From: an uncultured Lachnospiraceae bacterium
GTDB lineage: Bacteria; Bacillota; Clostridia; Lachnospirales; Lachnospiraceae
Reading direction: 5' to 3'
DNA length: 33,396 nt
Assembly: GCA_900315055.1 (NCBI GenBank)
Contig: OMXP01000030.1
Coordinates: forward strand, 1-33,396
The position numbers and the translations under genes were made by a program. Below are positions 16,799-24,665 of the stretch, piece by piece. Each line of letters opens with the position of its first letter. Position 1 is the stretch's first letter. The notes under the pieces are model-generated. The model was not told the DNA's origin and searched no databases. It saw nothing but the letters and a program-made list of their open reading frames with translations.

Positions 16799-16851
16799 CA
16801 ATCCTCCCCGGATTGACAACGAACAACACATGGTCAAACCGAGGAGGATTT
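16799..16851 (+). promoter_or_regulatory. Leader with hairpin and anti-Shine-Dalgarno complement
   Basis: In the leader of the DUF2798 gene, aatcctcc (16800-16807) is an 8-nt perfect complement of ggaggatt (16843-16850), which contains the ribosome binding site. The same bases also form a local hairpin (caatcc 16799-16804 with ggattg 16810-16815). The two pairings exclude each other, the layout expected of a translational switch. Pairing is read from sequence; function is inferred. Confidence 0.35.
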
Positions 16852-16853
16852 TT

Positions 16854-17363
16854 ATGCCCAGAACAAAGTTTCAGAACGTAATCTTTACCGCCATCATGGC
16901 CTTCTGCATGGTCTACGGGATGATTGTCTACAACATCTCCCTGGCAAGAGACGGTGTCTATACCGACAACTTCCTTGCCGCATTCCACGAGATCCCGATC
17001 ATGGTCCCCATCGCCTTCTGTCTGGAGCTCTTCTTGGTGGGAGGCCTTGCGCGCTCCATCGTCTTCTCGTTCATGAAGCCCACCGACCGGCCACAGTTCA
17101 TTACCTATGCAATGTCCCTTGTCATCTGCGCGATCATGTGTCCTATCATGAGCCTTATCGCCACGATCCTTTTTAAGGAGCAGAAAACCTTCGCCACCTT
17201 CGTCCAGACCTTTGCCATGAACCTTCCGATGGCGATCCTCTGGCAGATGCTCTACTGCGGACCCTTTGTCCGCCTGATTTACCGCACCCTGTTCAGGGAG
17301 CGCAAACCAGCAGACAAAACAGCAGATGCCCGGGGTACGTCCTCTGACGAAGCTCTTTCCTGA
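16854..17363 (+). CDS. DUF2798 family membrane protein
   Basis: A 169-aa integral membrane protein with four predicted helices in two similar halves (VIFTAIMAFCMVYGMIVYN and YAMSLVICAIMCPIMSL), each resembling one DUF2798 repeat. The C-terminal tail of about 35 residues is hydrophilic. DUF2798 proteins are of unknown function and often lie beside stress or transport genes. ATG 16854 has GAGGAGG six bases upstream. A strong terminator follows at 17379. It may be co-regulated with the AraC gene before it, although 150 bp and a possible promoter (TTGACA near 16813) intervene. Confidence 0.85.
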   Translation: MPRTKFQNVIFTAIMAFCMVYGMIVYNISLARDGVYTDNFLAAFHEIPIMVPIAFCLELFLVGGLARSIVFSFMKPTDRPQFITYAMSLVICAIMCPIMSLIATILFKEQKTFATFVQTFAMNLPMAILWQMLYCGPFVRLIYRTLFRERKPADKTADARGTSSDEALS

Positions 17364-17378
17364 TTAAGCCTGATCAAA

Positions 17379-17425
17379 AGGCCGTGACCGCAGCAGAAGA
17401 TCCTGCTGCTGCCACGGCTTTTTTT
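17379..17425 (+). terminator. Intrinsic terminator after the DUF2798 gene
   Basis: The stem pairs gccgtg (17381-17386) with cacggc (17413-17418), plus an inner cagcag/ctgctg pairing, and is followed by seven T. It is the clear end of the DUF2798 transcript. Confidence 0.88.
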
Positions 17426-17455
17426 ATTTTTCGTCCGGATGGCGGATTTTGGTTT

Positions 17456-17514
17456 CCCCAAATGGCACTTTTTCACTCCCCCATTTGGCAGCTTTTCACT
17501 CCCCCAAATGGCAG
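17456..17514. repeat. Three 23-bp repeats with an alternating inverted core
   Basis: Units start at 17456, 17479 and 17502 with an exact 23-bp period: cccc, an 8-mer core, gca, then cttttcactc. The core ccaaatgg is reversed in the middle unit (ccatttgg). Phased repeats of this style (tgccatttggggga on the minus strand) resemble the multiple terminal repeats of IS21-family elements from Bacillota, so this may be an orphan IS21 end; no istA/istB is present. Resemblance is from memory. Confidence 0.55.
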
Positions 17515-17566
17515 GCACCGGGAACGGCTTCCGGCTGCCAGGATCCCCTCTTCGCAAAAATTTGTA

Positions 17567-17589
17567 GGATAAATCTTTGAGATTTACCC
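17567..17589. promoter_or_regulatory. Palindromic operator before the redox operon
   Basis: ggataaatc (17567-17575) and gatttaccc (17581-17589) are inverted repeats with 8 of 9 matches and a 5-bp spacer, a size and symmetry expected of a GntR/FadR dimer site. The operon ends with a FadR-type gene, its likely binder (inference). A TATACT-like -10 lies downstream near 17613. Confidence 0.45.
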
Positions 17590-17659
17590 ATCCGTTCCTG
17601 CCATTTTCGGGATATACTGCGATTATTGATAGGATAACTTCTTACCTGGAGGGATTTGG

Positions 17660-19114
17660 ATGAATCAGTATGATGTCGTGATCATCGGCGGCGGTGTGGT
17701 CGGATCCGCCATCGCAAGAGAGCTCTCCCGCTATGCGCTCAGGATCTGCGTGCTCGAGAAGAACCTGGACGTTTGCTACGAGACGAGCGGGCGAAACACC
17801 GGTGTCTGCCACGGAGGCTTTGCCTATGATACCGGAAGCCTGAAGGCAAAGCTGTGTGTTGAGGGGAATAAACGCATGGACCGCCTCTCCAGGGAACTTG
17901 GCTTTTCCTTCAGGCGCTGCGGCAAGGTCCTTGTCGGCAGCACGAAGGAAGACAGGGACCGCCTCCATGAGGTCATGGAGCAGGGACAGGCAAACGGTGT
18001 CGAAGGCCTTGTCATGATCGACAAAGAGCAGCTCCATGCCCTGGTACCCGGGGTTGTCGGCGAGTTTGCCATGTTTTCGAAGAACAGCGGCATCGTGGAT
18101 CCCTTCATGATGACGATTGCCCTTGCGGAAAATGCCGCAGAAAACGGCGTCACTTACCGGTTCGACCATGAGGTCACCGGCATCAGCAGGGGGAGCGCCC
18201 CGTATCTCTGGCGCGTCCATACGGAAGGGGAAACCTTTGAGACCCGGTGGGTCATCAATGCGGCAGGCTTATCCTGCGGGAAGATCTCCGACATGCTGGG
18301 GATTACGGGATACCACATCATAGGATCGAAGGATGACTACATCATCCTCGATCAGCGTCTTGGGAAACAGGTGCCGATGCCGATCTACACCGTGCCCTCG
18401 AACACCTACATGGGCATCCACGTCTCGGTGACAACCGACGGCAACGTGCTCCTCGGCCCCACCGCGGAGGATACCGACAATCTCTCCTGGTACGGCGTCG
18501 AGCAGAAGAACATCGACTACCTGTACGCGGAAGGACAGAAGCTCTGGCCGCACTTTACGAGAGCTGACTATATCCGCACCTACTCCGGGATCCTGCCGAA
18601 GTGGGTGGACGAGAACGGCGTGATCCAGGACTTCAGGATCGAGATCCGGGACGATCTGGCCCCGCAGGCCGTAAACCTTGTCGGCATCGAGTCCCCGGGC
18701 CTTACCGCATCCGATGCCATCGCGGACTACGTGATCGGTCTCATGAAGAAGCGGGAGGTCCTGTCTGAGAACCCCGCCTTCAACCCGATCCGGAAGGGAG
18801 CGGTCCGCTTTGCCAGGTGCACACCCGAAGAACAGAGTGCTCTTATTCAAGAGAACCCGGACTACGGCGAGCTCATCTGCCGGTGCGAGAAGGTGACAAA
18901 GGCCGAGATCCTGAATGCCATCCATAACCCGCTCGGGGTCCATACGATGGTCGGGATCAAATACCGGACAAGGGCGATGATGGGCCGCTGTCAGGGCGGA
19001 TACTGCCAGATGCGGGTGACCCGGATGATCGAAGAGGAACTGGGCATTCGCCCGGAGGACGTGACCTATAACAGAAAGGGTGCCCATCCGTTCTTCGGCA
19101 CCGTGAGAAAGTGA
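17660..19114 (+). CDS. GlpA-like FAD dehydrogenase with C-terminal [2Fe-2S] (BFD-like) domain
   Basis: A 484-aa protein. The FAD-binding Rossmann motif is at residues 5-12 (VVIIGGGVVGS); a DAO-fold substrate domain follows (ETSGRNTGVCHGG, VINAAGLSC, GIESPGLTAS). The last 90 residues carry a BFD-like [2Fe-2S] site (CRCEKVTKAEI and GRCQGGYCQMRV, four Cys). The layout is that of anaerobic glycerol-3-phosphate dehydrogenase subunit A and of 2-hydroxyacid (L-2-hydroxyglutarate-type) oxidases. Ribosome binding site GGAGGG six bases before ATG 17660. With the next two genes it forms the common Bacillota triad; the substrate is probably glycerol-3-phosphate or a related hydroxyacid, but no glpK or glpF is present to decide. 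Confidence 0.88.
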   Translation: MNQYDVVIIGGGVVGSAIARELSRYALRICVLEKNLDVCYETSGRNTGVCHGGFAYDTGSLKAKLCVEGNKRMDRLSRELGFSFRRCGKVLVGSTKEDRDRLHEVMEQGQANGVEGLVMIDKEQLHALVPGVVGEFAMFSKNSGIVDPFMMTIALAENAAENGVTYRFDHEVTGISRGSAPYLWRVHTEGETFETRWVINAAGLSCGKISDMLGITGYHIIGSKDDYIILDQRLGKQVPMPIYTVPSNTYMGIHVSVTTDGNVLLGPTAEDTDNLSWYGVEQKNIDYLYAEGQKLWPHFTRADYIRTYSGILPKWVDENGVIQDFRIEIRDDLAPQAVNLVGIESPGLTASDAIADYVIGLMKKREVLSENPAFNPIRKGAVRFARCTPEEQSALIQENPDYGELICRCEKVTKAEILNAIHNPLGVHTMVGIKYRTRAMMGRCQGGYCQMRVTRMIEEELGIRPEDVTYNRKGAHPFFGTVRK

Positions 19115-19124
19115 GGGGAAGATC

Positions 19125-20375
19125 GTGGAGGAAAGACAGGCAGACGTACTCATTGTCGGCGGAGGACCCGCGGGCCTTGCCGCCGCCTGTGCCCTGTACC
19201 GGAAGGGGGTACATAACATCCTCATCGCAGAGCGCGAAAAGATGCTCGGCGGGATCCTTCGCCAGTGCATCCATGACGGCTTCGGCCTGACGCGCTTTCA
19301 CACGCCGCTCTCCGGCCCGGAGTATGCCCAGCGCTTCATCGACGAGGTGGAGCAGCTTCAGATCCCGTACCTGACGAACGCTGCGGTGACGAACATCACG
19401 AAAGACAGAACCGTTACCATCGTCACAAGAGTAGGGCTTCTCACCGTCCATGCAAAGGCCGTTGTCCTTACCATGGGCTGCCGGGAGCGGACCCAGGGAG
19501 CCCTTGCCATCCCGGGAGAGCGCCCGACCGGTGTCTTCACGGCCGGGGTCGCTCAAGGCTACATCAACCTGTACAACCGCATGCCGGCAAGAGAGGTCAT
19601 TATCCTCGGCTCCGGTGATATCGGCCTGATCATGGCAAGGCGCCTGACGCTCGAGGGAGCCCATGTGAAGGCGGTCTTTGAGATCCAGCCCTACCCGAAC
19701 GGCCTTCCGCGCAACATCCAGCAGTGCCTGAAGGACTATAACATTCCGCTCTATCTCTCCCACACCGTGACACAGATTCACGGGGACAAAAGGCTTCAGG
19801 GCGTTACGATCTCCCAGGTGGACAGCCATCTGCGCCCGATCCCGGGGACGGAGCGCTGCTATGAATGCGACACCCTGATCCTCTCCGTCGGCCTGATCCC
19901 GGAAAATGACCTCTCGCTTGATGCGGGTGTCACCCTCTCCCCGAAGACAAAGGGCGCTGTTGTAGATGAGAATTACATGACCTCTGTCCCCGGCATCTTT
20001 GCCGCCGGCAACGTCCTCCACGTCCACGATGTGGTCGATTTCGTCTCCCTCGAGGCAGAGAACCTCGCAGGGTCCGTCGCGGACTACGTAAAACAGGGAA
20101 GTGCCGCGCCCTGCCCCCTGTCCATCAAGACAACCGGGGACATCAACCACACCGTGCCGATGCGCATCTCCGGCACGAAGTCCTTCCTGCTTTCCCTTCG
20201 GGTCTCCCGTCCGATGAAGGACTGCGTGATCGAGGTCCTGCAGGGGAATCTTGTCGTCGGCAGAAAGGCGATGAAGAAGGCCCTGCCCGCCGAGATGATC
20301 CAGATCAGGGTTTCGGGCGAGGCACTGAATACCACAGAGGATCTCACGGTCCGGGTACAGGAGGGAGTACAATGA
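19125..20375 (+). CDS. NAD(P)/FAD-dependent oxidoreductase of the redox triad
   Basis: A 416-aa flavoprotein of the pyridine-nucleotide disulfide reductase-like class without the CxxC redox pair. The first dinucleotide motif is VLIVGGGPAGLAAA (about 6-19), the second IILGSGDIGLIMARRL (about 160), and FAAGNVLHVHDVVDF is the late FAD contact. It probably passes electrons between the [2Fe-2S] partner and NAD(P) or a quinone-like acceptor. The start is GTG 19125, with GAGGGGA five bases upstream, 10 bp after the previous gene; the stop overlaps the next ATG (ATGA at 20372-20375). Confidence 0.88.
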   Translation: MEERQADVLIVGGGPAGLAAACALYRKGVHNILIAEREKMLGGILRQCIHDGFGLTRFHTPLSGPEYAQRFIDEVEQLQIPYLTNAAVTNITKDRTVTIVTRVGLLTVHAKAVVLTMGCRERTQGALAIPGERPTGVFTAGVAQGYINLYNRMPAREVIILGSGDIGLIMARRLTLEGAHVKAVFEIQPYPNGLPRNIQQCLKDYNIPLYLSHTVTQIHGDKRLQGVTISQVDSHLRPIPGTERCYECDTLILSVGLIPENDLSLDAGVTLSPKTKGAVVDENYMTSVPGIFAAGNVLHVHDVVDFVSLEAENLAGSVADYVKQGSAAPCPLSIKTTGDINHTVPMRISGTKSFLLSLRVSRPMKDCVIEVLQGNLVVGRKAMKKALPAEMIQIRVSGEALNTTEDLTVRVQEGVQ

Positions 20376-20746
20376 AACAGAACTTCACATGTATCATCTG
20401 CCCTAACGGGTGCGACATCACGGCAGAACTCTCCGATACGGGAGAGGTGCTCTCCGTCTCCGGGAACCTCTGCCCCAACGGCGAAAAATACGTCCGCGAG
20501 GAAGTGACCGCCCCAAAGCGGAATATCGCAACCTCCGTCCTTGTCGAGAACGGGGAGCTGCCTCTGGCAAGCTGCCGCCTGACGGGTCCCATCCCGAAGG
20601 AGCGAATCTTTGATGCCGTCCGGGAAATCCATCAGGTGCACCTGACGGCACCGGTGAAGGCAGGCAGTGTCATCATCAAAGATCTCCTTAGCCTTCACGT
20701 CAACGTCATCTTAACGAGAAGCGTTAAGGCAAAGGAGACGAAGTAA
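20372..20746 (+). CDS. DUF1667 (Cys-rich) protein of the redox triad
   Basis: A 124-aa protein with the two conserved Cys motifs of DUF1667, CIICPNGCDI (residues 8-17) and LCPNGEKY, which could hold an iron-sulfur cluster or zinc. The family almost always accompanies the GlpA-like and FAD/NAD(P) partners found just upstream, so it is likely their third subunit or a maturation factor. Ribosome binding site GGAGGGAG four bases before ATG 20372. Confidence 0.9.
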   Translation: MKQNFTCIICPNGCDITAELSDTGEVLSVSGNLCPNGEKYVREEVTAPKRNIATSVLVENGELPLASCRLTGPIPKERIFDAVREIHQVHLTAPVKAGSVIIKDLLSLHVNVILTRSVKAKETK

Positions 20747-20774
20747 CAAAAAAGACAGGAGCAGCAAAGCATCT

Positions 20775-21434
20775 ATGGCAAAACCAACCCTTGCACAGAC
20801 CACGGCCGATCAGCTGATCGCATATATCAAAGAAGAGGGACTGACCCCCGGCAGCAAGCTCCCGACGGAGGCAGAGCTTTCCGAAAAGCTCTCGGTCGGC
20901 CGGAACACCGTGCGGGAGGCGCTTCGCATCCTGCTGTCCCGAAACATCGTGGAGACAAGACAGGGCTCCGGCACGTATCTTTCAAAGAAGAACGGAGTGA
21001 GCGATGATCCCTTCGGCTTTTCCATGGTGACCGATACCAGAGCGCTGACAGAGGATCTGATGCAGGTACGCCTGATCCTCGAGCCGAAGATTGCCGCAAT
21101 CGCCGCAGATAAGAGGACCGATGAGGACCTGAAGAGTCTCGAAGAGATCCTGCTGCCGATGGAGGAACAGATCGATAAAAGAGAGGACTTCTCCTCCCTC
21201 GATGCCGCCTTCCACGAGGCGATCGCAAAGAGCACGCACAATGCCTTCATGGGACAGCTGATCCCCGTCATCACCCACGGCGTCGATCTCTATGCAAGAA
21301 CCGTGGAGGAGACCGAATACCTCATGACTCGGAAGATGCACCGGAAGATCTTCGAGGCCATCAGAGAACAGAACGCGAACGAGGCCGAGCAGTCGATGTC
21401 CTACCATCTCCTGTTCAACCGCTATCGTTTTTAA
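20775..21434 (+). CDS. GntR family (FadR subfamily) regulator
   Basis: A 219-aa regulator with an N-terminal winged helix (residues 5-70; LPTEAELSEKL, VGRNTVREALRIL, VETRQGSGTYL) and a C-terminal all-helical FCD ligand domain (DAAFHEAIAKSTHN, MHRKIFEAI). FadR-type proteins sense organic acids or acyl-CoA and usually repress their own catabolic operon. It is 28 bp downstream of DUF1667; AGGAG is about 13 bases before ATG, rather far, suggesting modest translation. A terminator follows. It probably acts on the palindrome at 17567-17589. Confidence 0.92.
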   Translation: MAKPTLAQTTADQLIAYIKEEGLTPGSKLPTEAELSEKLSVGRNTVREALRILLSRNIVETRQGSGTYLSKKNGVSDDPFGFSMVTDTRALTEDLMQVRLILEPKIAAIAADKRTDEDLKSLEEILLPMEEQIDKREDFSSLDAAFHEAIAKSTHNAFMGQLIPVITHGVDLYARTVEETEYLMTRKMHRKIFEAIREQNANEAEQSMSYHLLFNRYRF

Positions 21435-21497
21435 GAGAATTCCGGCAGGAGAACTCTCATGCTCTCCGGTCGTTATTCAGCATATCTTTCCCTTCCA

Positions 21498-21531
21498 GAA
21501 ACGCCGTTCCGTAACGGATCGGCGTTTTTTT
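21498..21531 (+). terminator. Intrinsic terminator of the redox operon
   Basis: aacgccg (21500-21506) pairs with cggcgtt (21520-21526) with an inner ccgt/acgg pairing, followed by a T7 run. Confidence 0.88.
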
Positions 21532-21619
21532 ACAGCTTTGCTCTCCCACAGATTCTCACACCGTCACAGGGCACCTCAGCAGTCAGCACAGTCATCATCC
21601 CCTTCCGGGGCATCATCTC

Positions 21620-21768
21620 TGGCACCTTTAACTTGCTGAGCTCGCTCATTTTTACCCCTACACACTGAAGAAATCCCGTATTTTCAACGTTTCCCGGCCC
21701 CATTTAACTTGCTGGTAACTTGCTCGTAATTTGCTTTTCATTTGCTTGTAACTTTCATTTAACTTGCT
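21620..21768. repeat. Upstream repeat module: one distal unit plus six phased 11-bp repeats
   Basis: tttaacttgct at 21627-21637 is followed by a spacer with the conserved ttttcaacgttt (21681-21692). Then six contiguous 11-mers start at 21703, 21714, 21725, 21736, 21747 and 21758, with consensus nntaacttgct (three exact or near-exact, three with changes). Eleven bp is one helical turn, so the sites line up on one face. The last two overlap the promoter of the AlbA-type gene. Related modules follow that gene at 23300-23924. Confidence 0.85.
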
Positions 21769-21774
21769 TACAAT
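21746..21774 (+). promoter_or_regulatory. Promoter of the AlbA-type gene inside the 11-bp array
   Basis: A -35 ttgtaa (21746-21751), 17-bp spacer and -10 tacaat (21769-21774) lie 38 bp before ATG 21812. Array units 5 and 6 occupy the -35 and the spacer, so a protein bound to the array would occlude polymerase. Confidence 0.5.
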
Positions 21775-21811
21775 AGAGACATACGATGAACCCGCACGTG
21801 GAGGTAATGTC

Positions 21812-23263
21812 ATGAATACAAACCAGGCCCTCATTCAGGAATTATGCAGACTTCCCCAGGAAACAGAATGGGTTGAATTCAAACACAATAATTACGATCC
21901 TGAGATGATCGGACATGATATCAGTGCTCTTGCCAACAGTGCTGCGCTGCATGAAAGAAACAAAGCGTACATGTTATGGGGCATCCGGGATACCGATCAC
22001 GAAATCGTCGGCACAAAATACACCCTGCAATCATTGAAAAAAGGAAATGAGGAACTCGAAAACTGGTTACGGGGATTACTGTCGAATAATGCCGAATTCT
22101 CTTTTGAAACCGAGACCATCGGCGACAAAATGGTAGGCATCCTGATTATTTCCCGTGCTTTTGGTCACCCCGTCACGTTCGAGAAGGTGGAATACGTTCG
22201 TGTAGGCAGTTATACAAAAAAACTGAGTGCTTATCCTACACTTCAGGCACAATTATGGGATAAGATTCGCAGTATCCGCTTTGAGGAGAATGCCGCCATT
22301 GAGAATCTTACCCTTGCGGATGCGTTGCAAATGCTCCAAGTACAGTCCTATTTCGATCTTTCCGATCAGAAGAAGCCGTCGGATGACGATTCCGCTGCTC
22401 ACTATCTGACAGAAGAAGGGATCCTCTCGCGAGAAGATAATGGTCTCTATTCCATCACAAATCTTGGAGCCATTCTGTTTGCAAAAGATCTGACTGCATT
22501 TCCTTCCCTGTCCAGAAAGGCGCTGAGAATTATTCAGTACCAGGATAGCAATCGCATGGAAATGCTGAGGGAGCAGACGTACCCCTCGGGATATGCCGTA
22601 GGGTTTGAAACAGCCCTGCAGTACCTGTCTGCTCTCTTACCTTCCCGGGAGACCATACCGCAAAGCGGAATCCGGACCAAAATCACTGCATATCCGGAAA
22701 TAGCTATCAGGGAAGCCGTTGCAAATGCCTTGATTCATCAGGACTTCAGCGTTAGAGGCAGCGGTCCCATGGTAGAAGTTTTTGCAAACAGAATTGAAAT
22801 CACAAACCCCGGTGCACCGCTGGTTGACACCATACGAATACTCGACAATCCGCCACGCTCCAGAAATGAAAAGCTGGCTTCCCTGATGCGTCGTCTTCAT
22901 ATCTGTGAAGAGGCCGGAACCGGTTGGGACAAGATGGTGATGGCCTGCGAGTATGCGCAGCTGCCAGCTCCCCGGATGACAATCTACGCAAATGATACCA
23001 GAGTCACACTTTACAGCATGATGAAGTATGCAGATATCCCGCTGGACGATCGAATCTGGGCATGCTATCTCCACGCCTGCATTCAGTTCATGCAGGGCGA
23101 ACAGATGTCCAATGCTTCTCTGCGTGAACGATTTGGCCTGGGCAGTTCTGGCGCTGCAAGCATTTCCAGGTTAATCAAAGATACCATTCGCGAAAATCTC
23201 ATCAAGCCCGCTGATCCGAATACCGCGCCTCGATATATGAGGTACATACCAATCTGGGCATGA
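21812..23263 (+). CDS. AlbA_2/Schlafen-like ATP-binding protein with C-terminal helix-turn-helix
   Basis: A 483-aa protein of the 'putative DNA binding domain/ATP-dependent helicase-like' family (COG2865 type). The N-terminal AlbA_2 domain is at about 10-135 (ETEWVEFKHNN, ISALANSAALHERNKAYMLWGI). A central HATPase_c_4 fold is at about 280-385 (IREAVANALIHQDFS, RIEITNPGAPL, EEAGTGWDKM). The C-terminal 80 residues are winged-helix-like (NASLRERFGLGSSGAASISRL). Such proteins act as regulators or in defence; the exact role is unknown. ATG 21812 has GGAGG seven bases upstream; the frame extends upstream to 21764 through the repeat array and promoter, so that start is rejected. It is flanked by related repeat modules on both sides. 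Confidence 0.88.
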   Translation: MNTNQALIQELCRLPQETEWVEFKHNNYDPEMIGHDISALANSAALHERNKAYMLWGIRDTDHEIVGTKYTLQSLKKGNEELENWLRGLLSNNAEFSFETETIGDKMVGILIISRAFGHPVTFEKVEYVRVGSYTKKLSAYPTLQAQLWDKIRSIRFEENAAIENLTLADALQMLQVQSYFDLSDQKKPSDDDSAAHYLTEEGILSREDNGLYSITNLGAILFAKDLTAFPSLSRKALRIIQYQDSNRMEMLREQTYPSGYAVGFETALQYLSALLPSRETIPQSGIRTKITAYPEIAIREAVANALIHQDFSVRGSGPMVEVFANRIEITNPGAPLVDTIRILDNPPRSRNEKLASLMRRLHICEEAGTGWDKMVMACEYAQLPAPRMTIYANDTRVTLYSMMKYADIPLDDRIWACYLHACIQFMQGEQMSNASLRERFGLGSSGAASISRLIKDTIRENLIKPADPNTAPRYMRYIPIWA

Positions 23264-23299
23264 TAAAAGGTGTCAGGTGGAACGGCAATCCGTTCTCCT

Positions 23300-23924
23300 G
23301 GCACCTTTAACTTGCTGAGCTCGCTCACTTTTACCCCTGCGAAAAGAAAAAAGCCCATATTTTCAACGTTTCCCGGCTCCAATTTAACTTGCCGGTAACT
23401 TGCTCGCAACTTGCTTCTCATTTGCTTCCTGCCTGCCCGAGAGTCTCCTGTCATAAGGAACAGCACTTGTCAGGAGCCAGGCTCGGAGCCAGACCTGTGA
23501 TGTATCAGCACCGGGAATGTATCTGTTCTTCTTTGGAACGTCGGTTCTGGCTCATTTAACTTGCTGAGCTCGCTCACTTTCACCACTGCGGAAGGAAAAA
23601 AGCCTGTATTTTCAACGTTTCTCGGCTCCAATTTAACTTGCCGGTAACTTGCTTCCAACTTGCTTCTCATTTGCTTCCGGCCTGCCCGAGAGTCTCCTGT
23701 CATAAGGAACAGCACTTATCAGGAGCCAGGCTCGGAGCCAGACCTGTGATGTATCAGCACCGGGAATGTATCTTTTCTTCTTTGAAACGTCGGTACTGGC
23801 TCATTTAACTTGCTGAGCTCGCTCACTTTTACCCCTGTGGAAGGAAAAAAGCCCGTATTTTCAACGTTTTCCGGCCGCAGTTTAACTTGCTGGTAATTTG
23901 CTCGCAACTTGCTTCCAATTTGCT
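23300..23924. repeat. Tandem repeat modules D1-D3, exact 249-bp period
   Basis: The unit begins tttaacttgct-gagctcgctca at 23306, 23555 and 23804, always 249 bp apart, and its 11-bp array begins at 23383, 23632 and 23881 (four units each, e.g. ggtaacttgct, tctcatttgct). ttttcaacgttt recurs at 23360, 23609 and 23858. The first two copies also share a 120-bp tail with hairpins (ctcctg/caggag; ggagcc/ggctc) that D3 lacks. D1 and the upstream module both begin ggcacc; D2 and D3 begin ggctca. Minus-strand ORFs here (23083-23466, 23470-23715, 23719-23907) are repeat read-through, not genes. No other feature fills 23264-23924. Confidence 0.9.
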
Positions 23925-23979
23925 GAGGAGCATTGTCAGGGCCTTTGACTGTCTGGCATTTTGCCTGATGATGCTATAT

Positions 23980-23997
23980 AATTAGTTTAATCTAATT
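23980..23997. promoter_or_regulatory. Perfect 6-bp-arm palindrome before the hydrolase fragment
   Basis: aattag (23980-23985) and ctaatt (23992-23997) around tttaat form a MarR/OhrR-style operator in AT-rich, promoter-like DNA (ctatataatt). No MarR gene is present in the window. It probably belonged to the complete hydrolase gene. Confidence 0.35.
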
Positions 23998-24252
23998 GTC
24001 GAATGTTTATTCTAACTTTCTATAAGTGAGAAGATGCACCTCGTATGGGGCAGAAACCGAAACTGTTCTTAAGCTTCGGAAATACCTGGACCTTCGGAGG
24101 ACTCCTTGCAGCCCCTCCCGGACGAAGAGATATTTGCAGCCGAAGCTGTTCGTACAGCTGATTTTCGGAATGATGAAAGGCAGCGGAAGACCCTGGTGGC
24201 CGAAGCTCTGCCTGAACCATCTGGAGAGGAAAGACCCGGAGCAGGAGGAAAA

Positions 24253-24579
24253 ATGGAATCCTTACTCGATTCCTTCCTCGATGTGCCCTATGTCCGGACT
24301 CTGAAAAAGGAGAGTCTCTTCAATCAGTTCTACTCCGACCTTGTGACAGAGCTTCCCGCCAGGATCGAGGTACCGGGAACACAGTTCCACGTATTCTACG
24401 CCCTCGGCATGGGAGCAAAGTATGAGAAGCACTATCTCCACTACTTCGCCCACCCGGATATCCGCCGCCGGAACATGAATCACGAGACCTTCTTCTTTTT
24501 CTGCCCGGAGGAATGGACTGCAGAGGTCCTCAGCTGCTGCGGAATGCGCCCGCAGGAACAGTCAGCAGAAACGGAGTGA
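24253..24579 (+). pseudogene. Alpha/beta hydrolase, C-terminal fragment
   Basis: A 108-aa product (MESLLDSFLD start, with AGGAGGAAAA directly upstream). It matches the C-terminal third of small Bacillota alpha/beta hydrolases: a Thr/Phe-His strand-turn (GTQFHVFYALGMGAKYEKHY), PDIRRRNMNHE with the region of the catalytic His, and a final PEEWTAEVL helix. The nucleophile elbow (GxSxG) and everything before it are missing; 24026-24250 holds no matching frame. It is therefore a remnant, although the ribosome binding site could let the fragment be made. The family call is from pattern memory. Confidence 0.6.
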
Positions 24580-24665
24580 TCTGCAGGATGGCATGTCAGA
24601 TCCGTCTTCCGCGCCCACGTCCTGACAGACGGCCTGCTCCTCACACTCTTTTAGAGAACACAAGA

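Noticed and set aside
18269..20372. Long minus-strand ORFs (333 and 471 codons) opposite the redox operon
   Set aside because: They are antisense shadows of the FAD and DUF1667 genes; no ribosome binding sites or family motifs.
21703..21768. CRISPR-like array
   Set aside because: The 11-bp units are contiguous with no spacers, and no cas genes are present.
23083..23907. Three related minus-strand ORFs of 62-127 codons sharing KVSELSKL
   Set aside because: They are translations of the 249-bp repeats (249 is divisible by three, so frames persist); their KQ/KL runs are simply the 11-bp array, and no ribosome binding sites precede them.
24595..24640. Convergent terminator between the hydrolase fragment and the Fic gene
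   Set aside because: Only a 6-bp ccgtct/agacgg stem with a large loop and no T-run.
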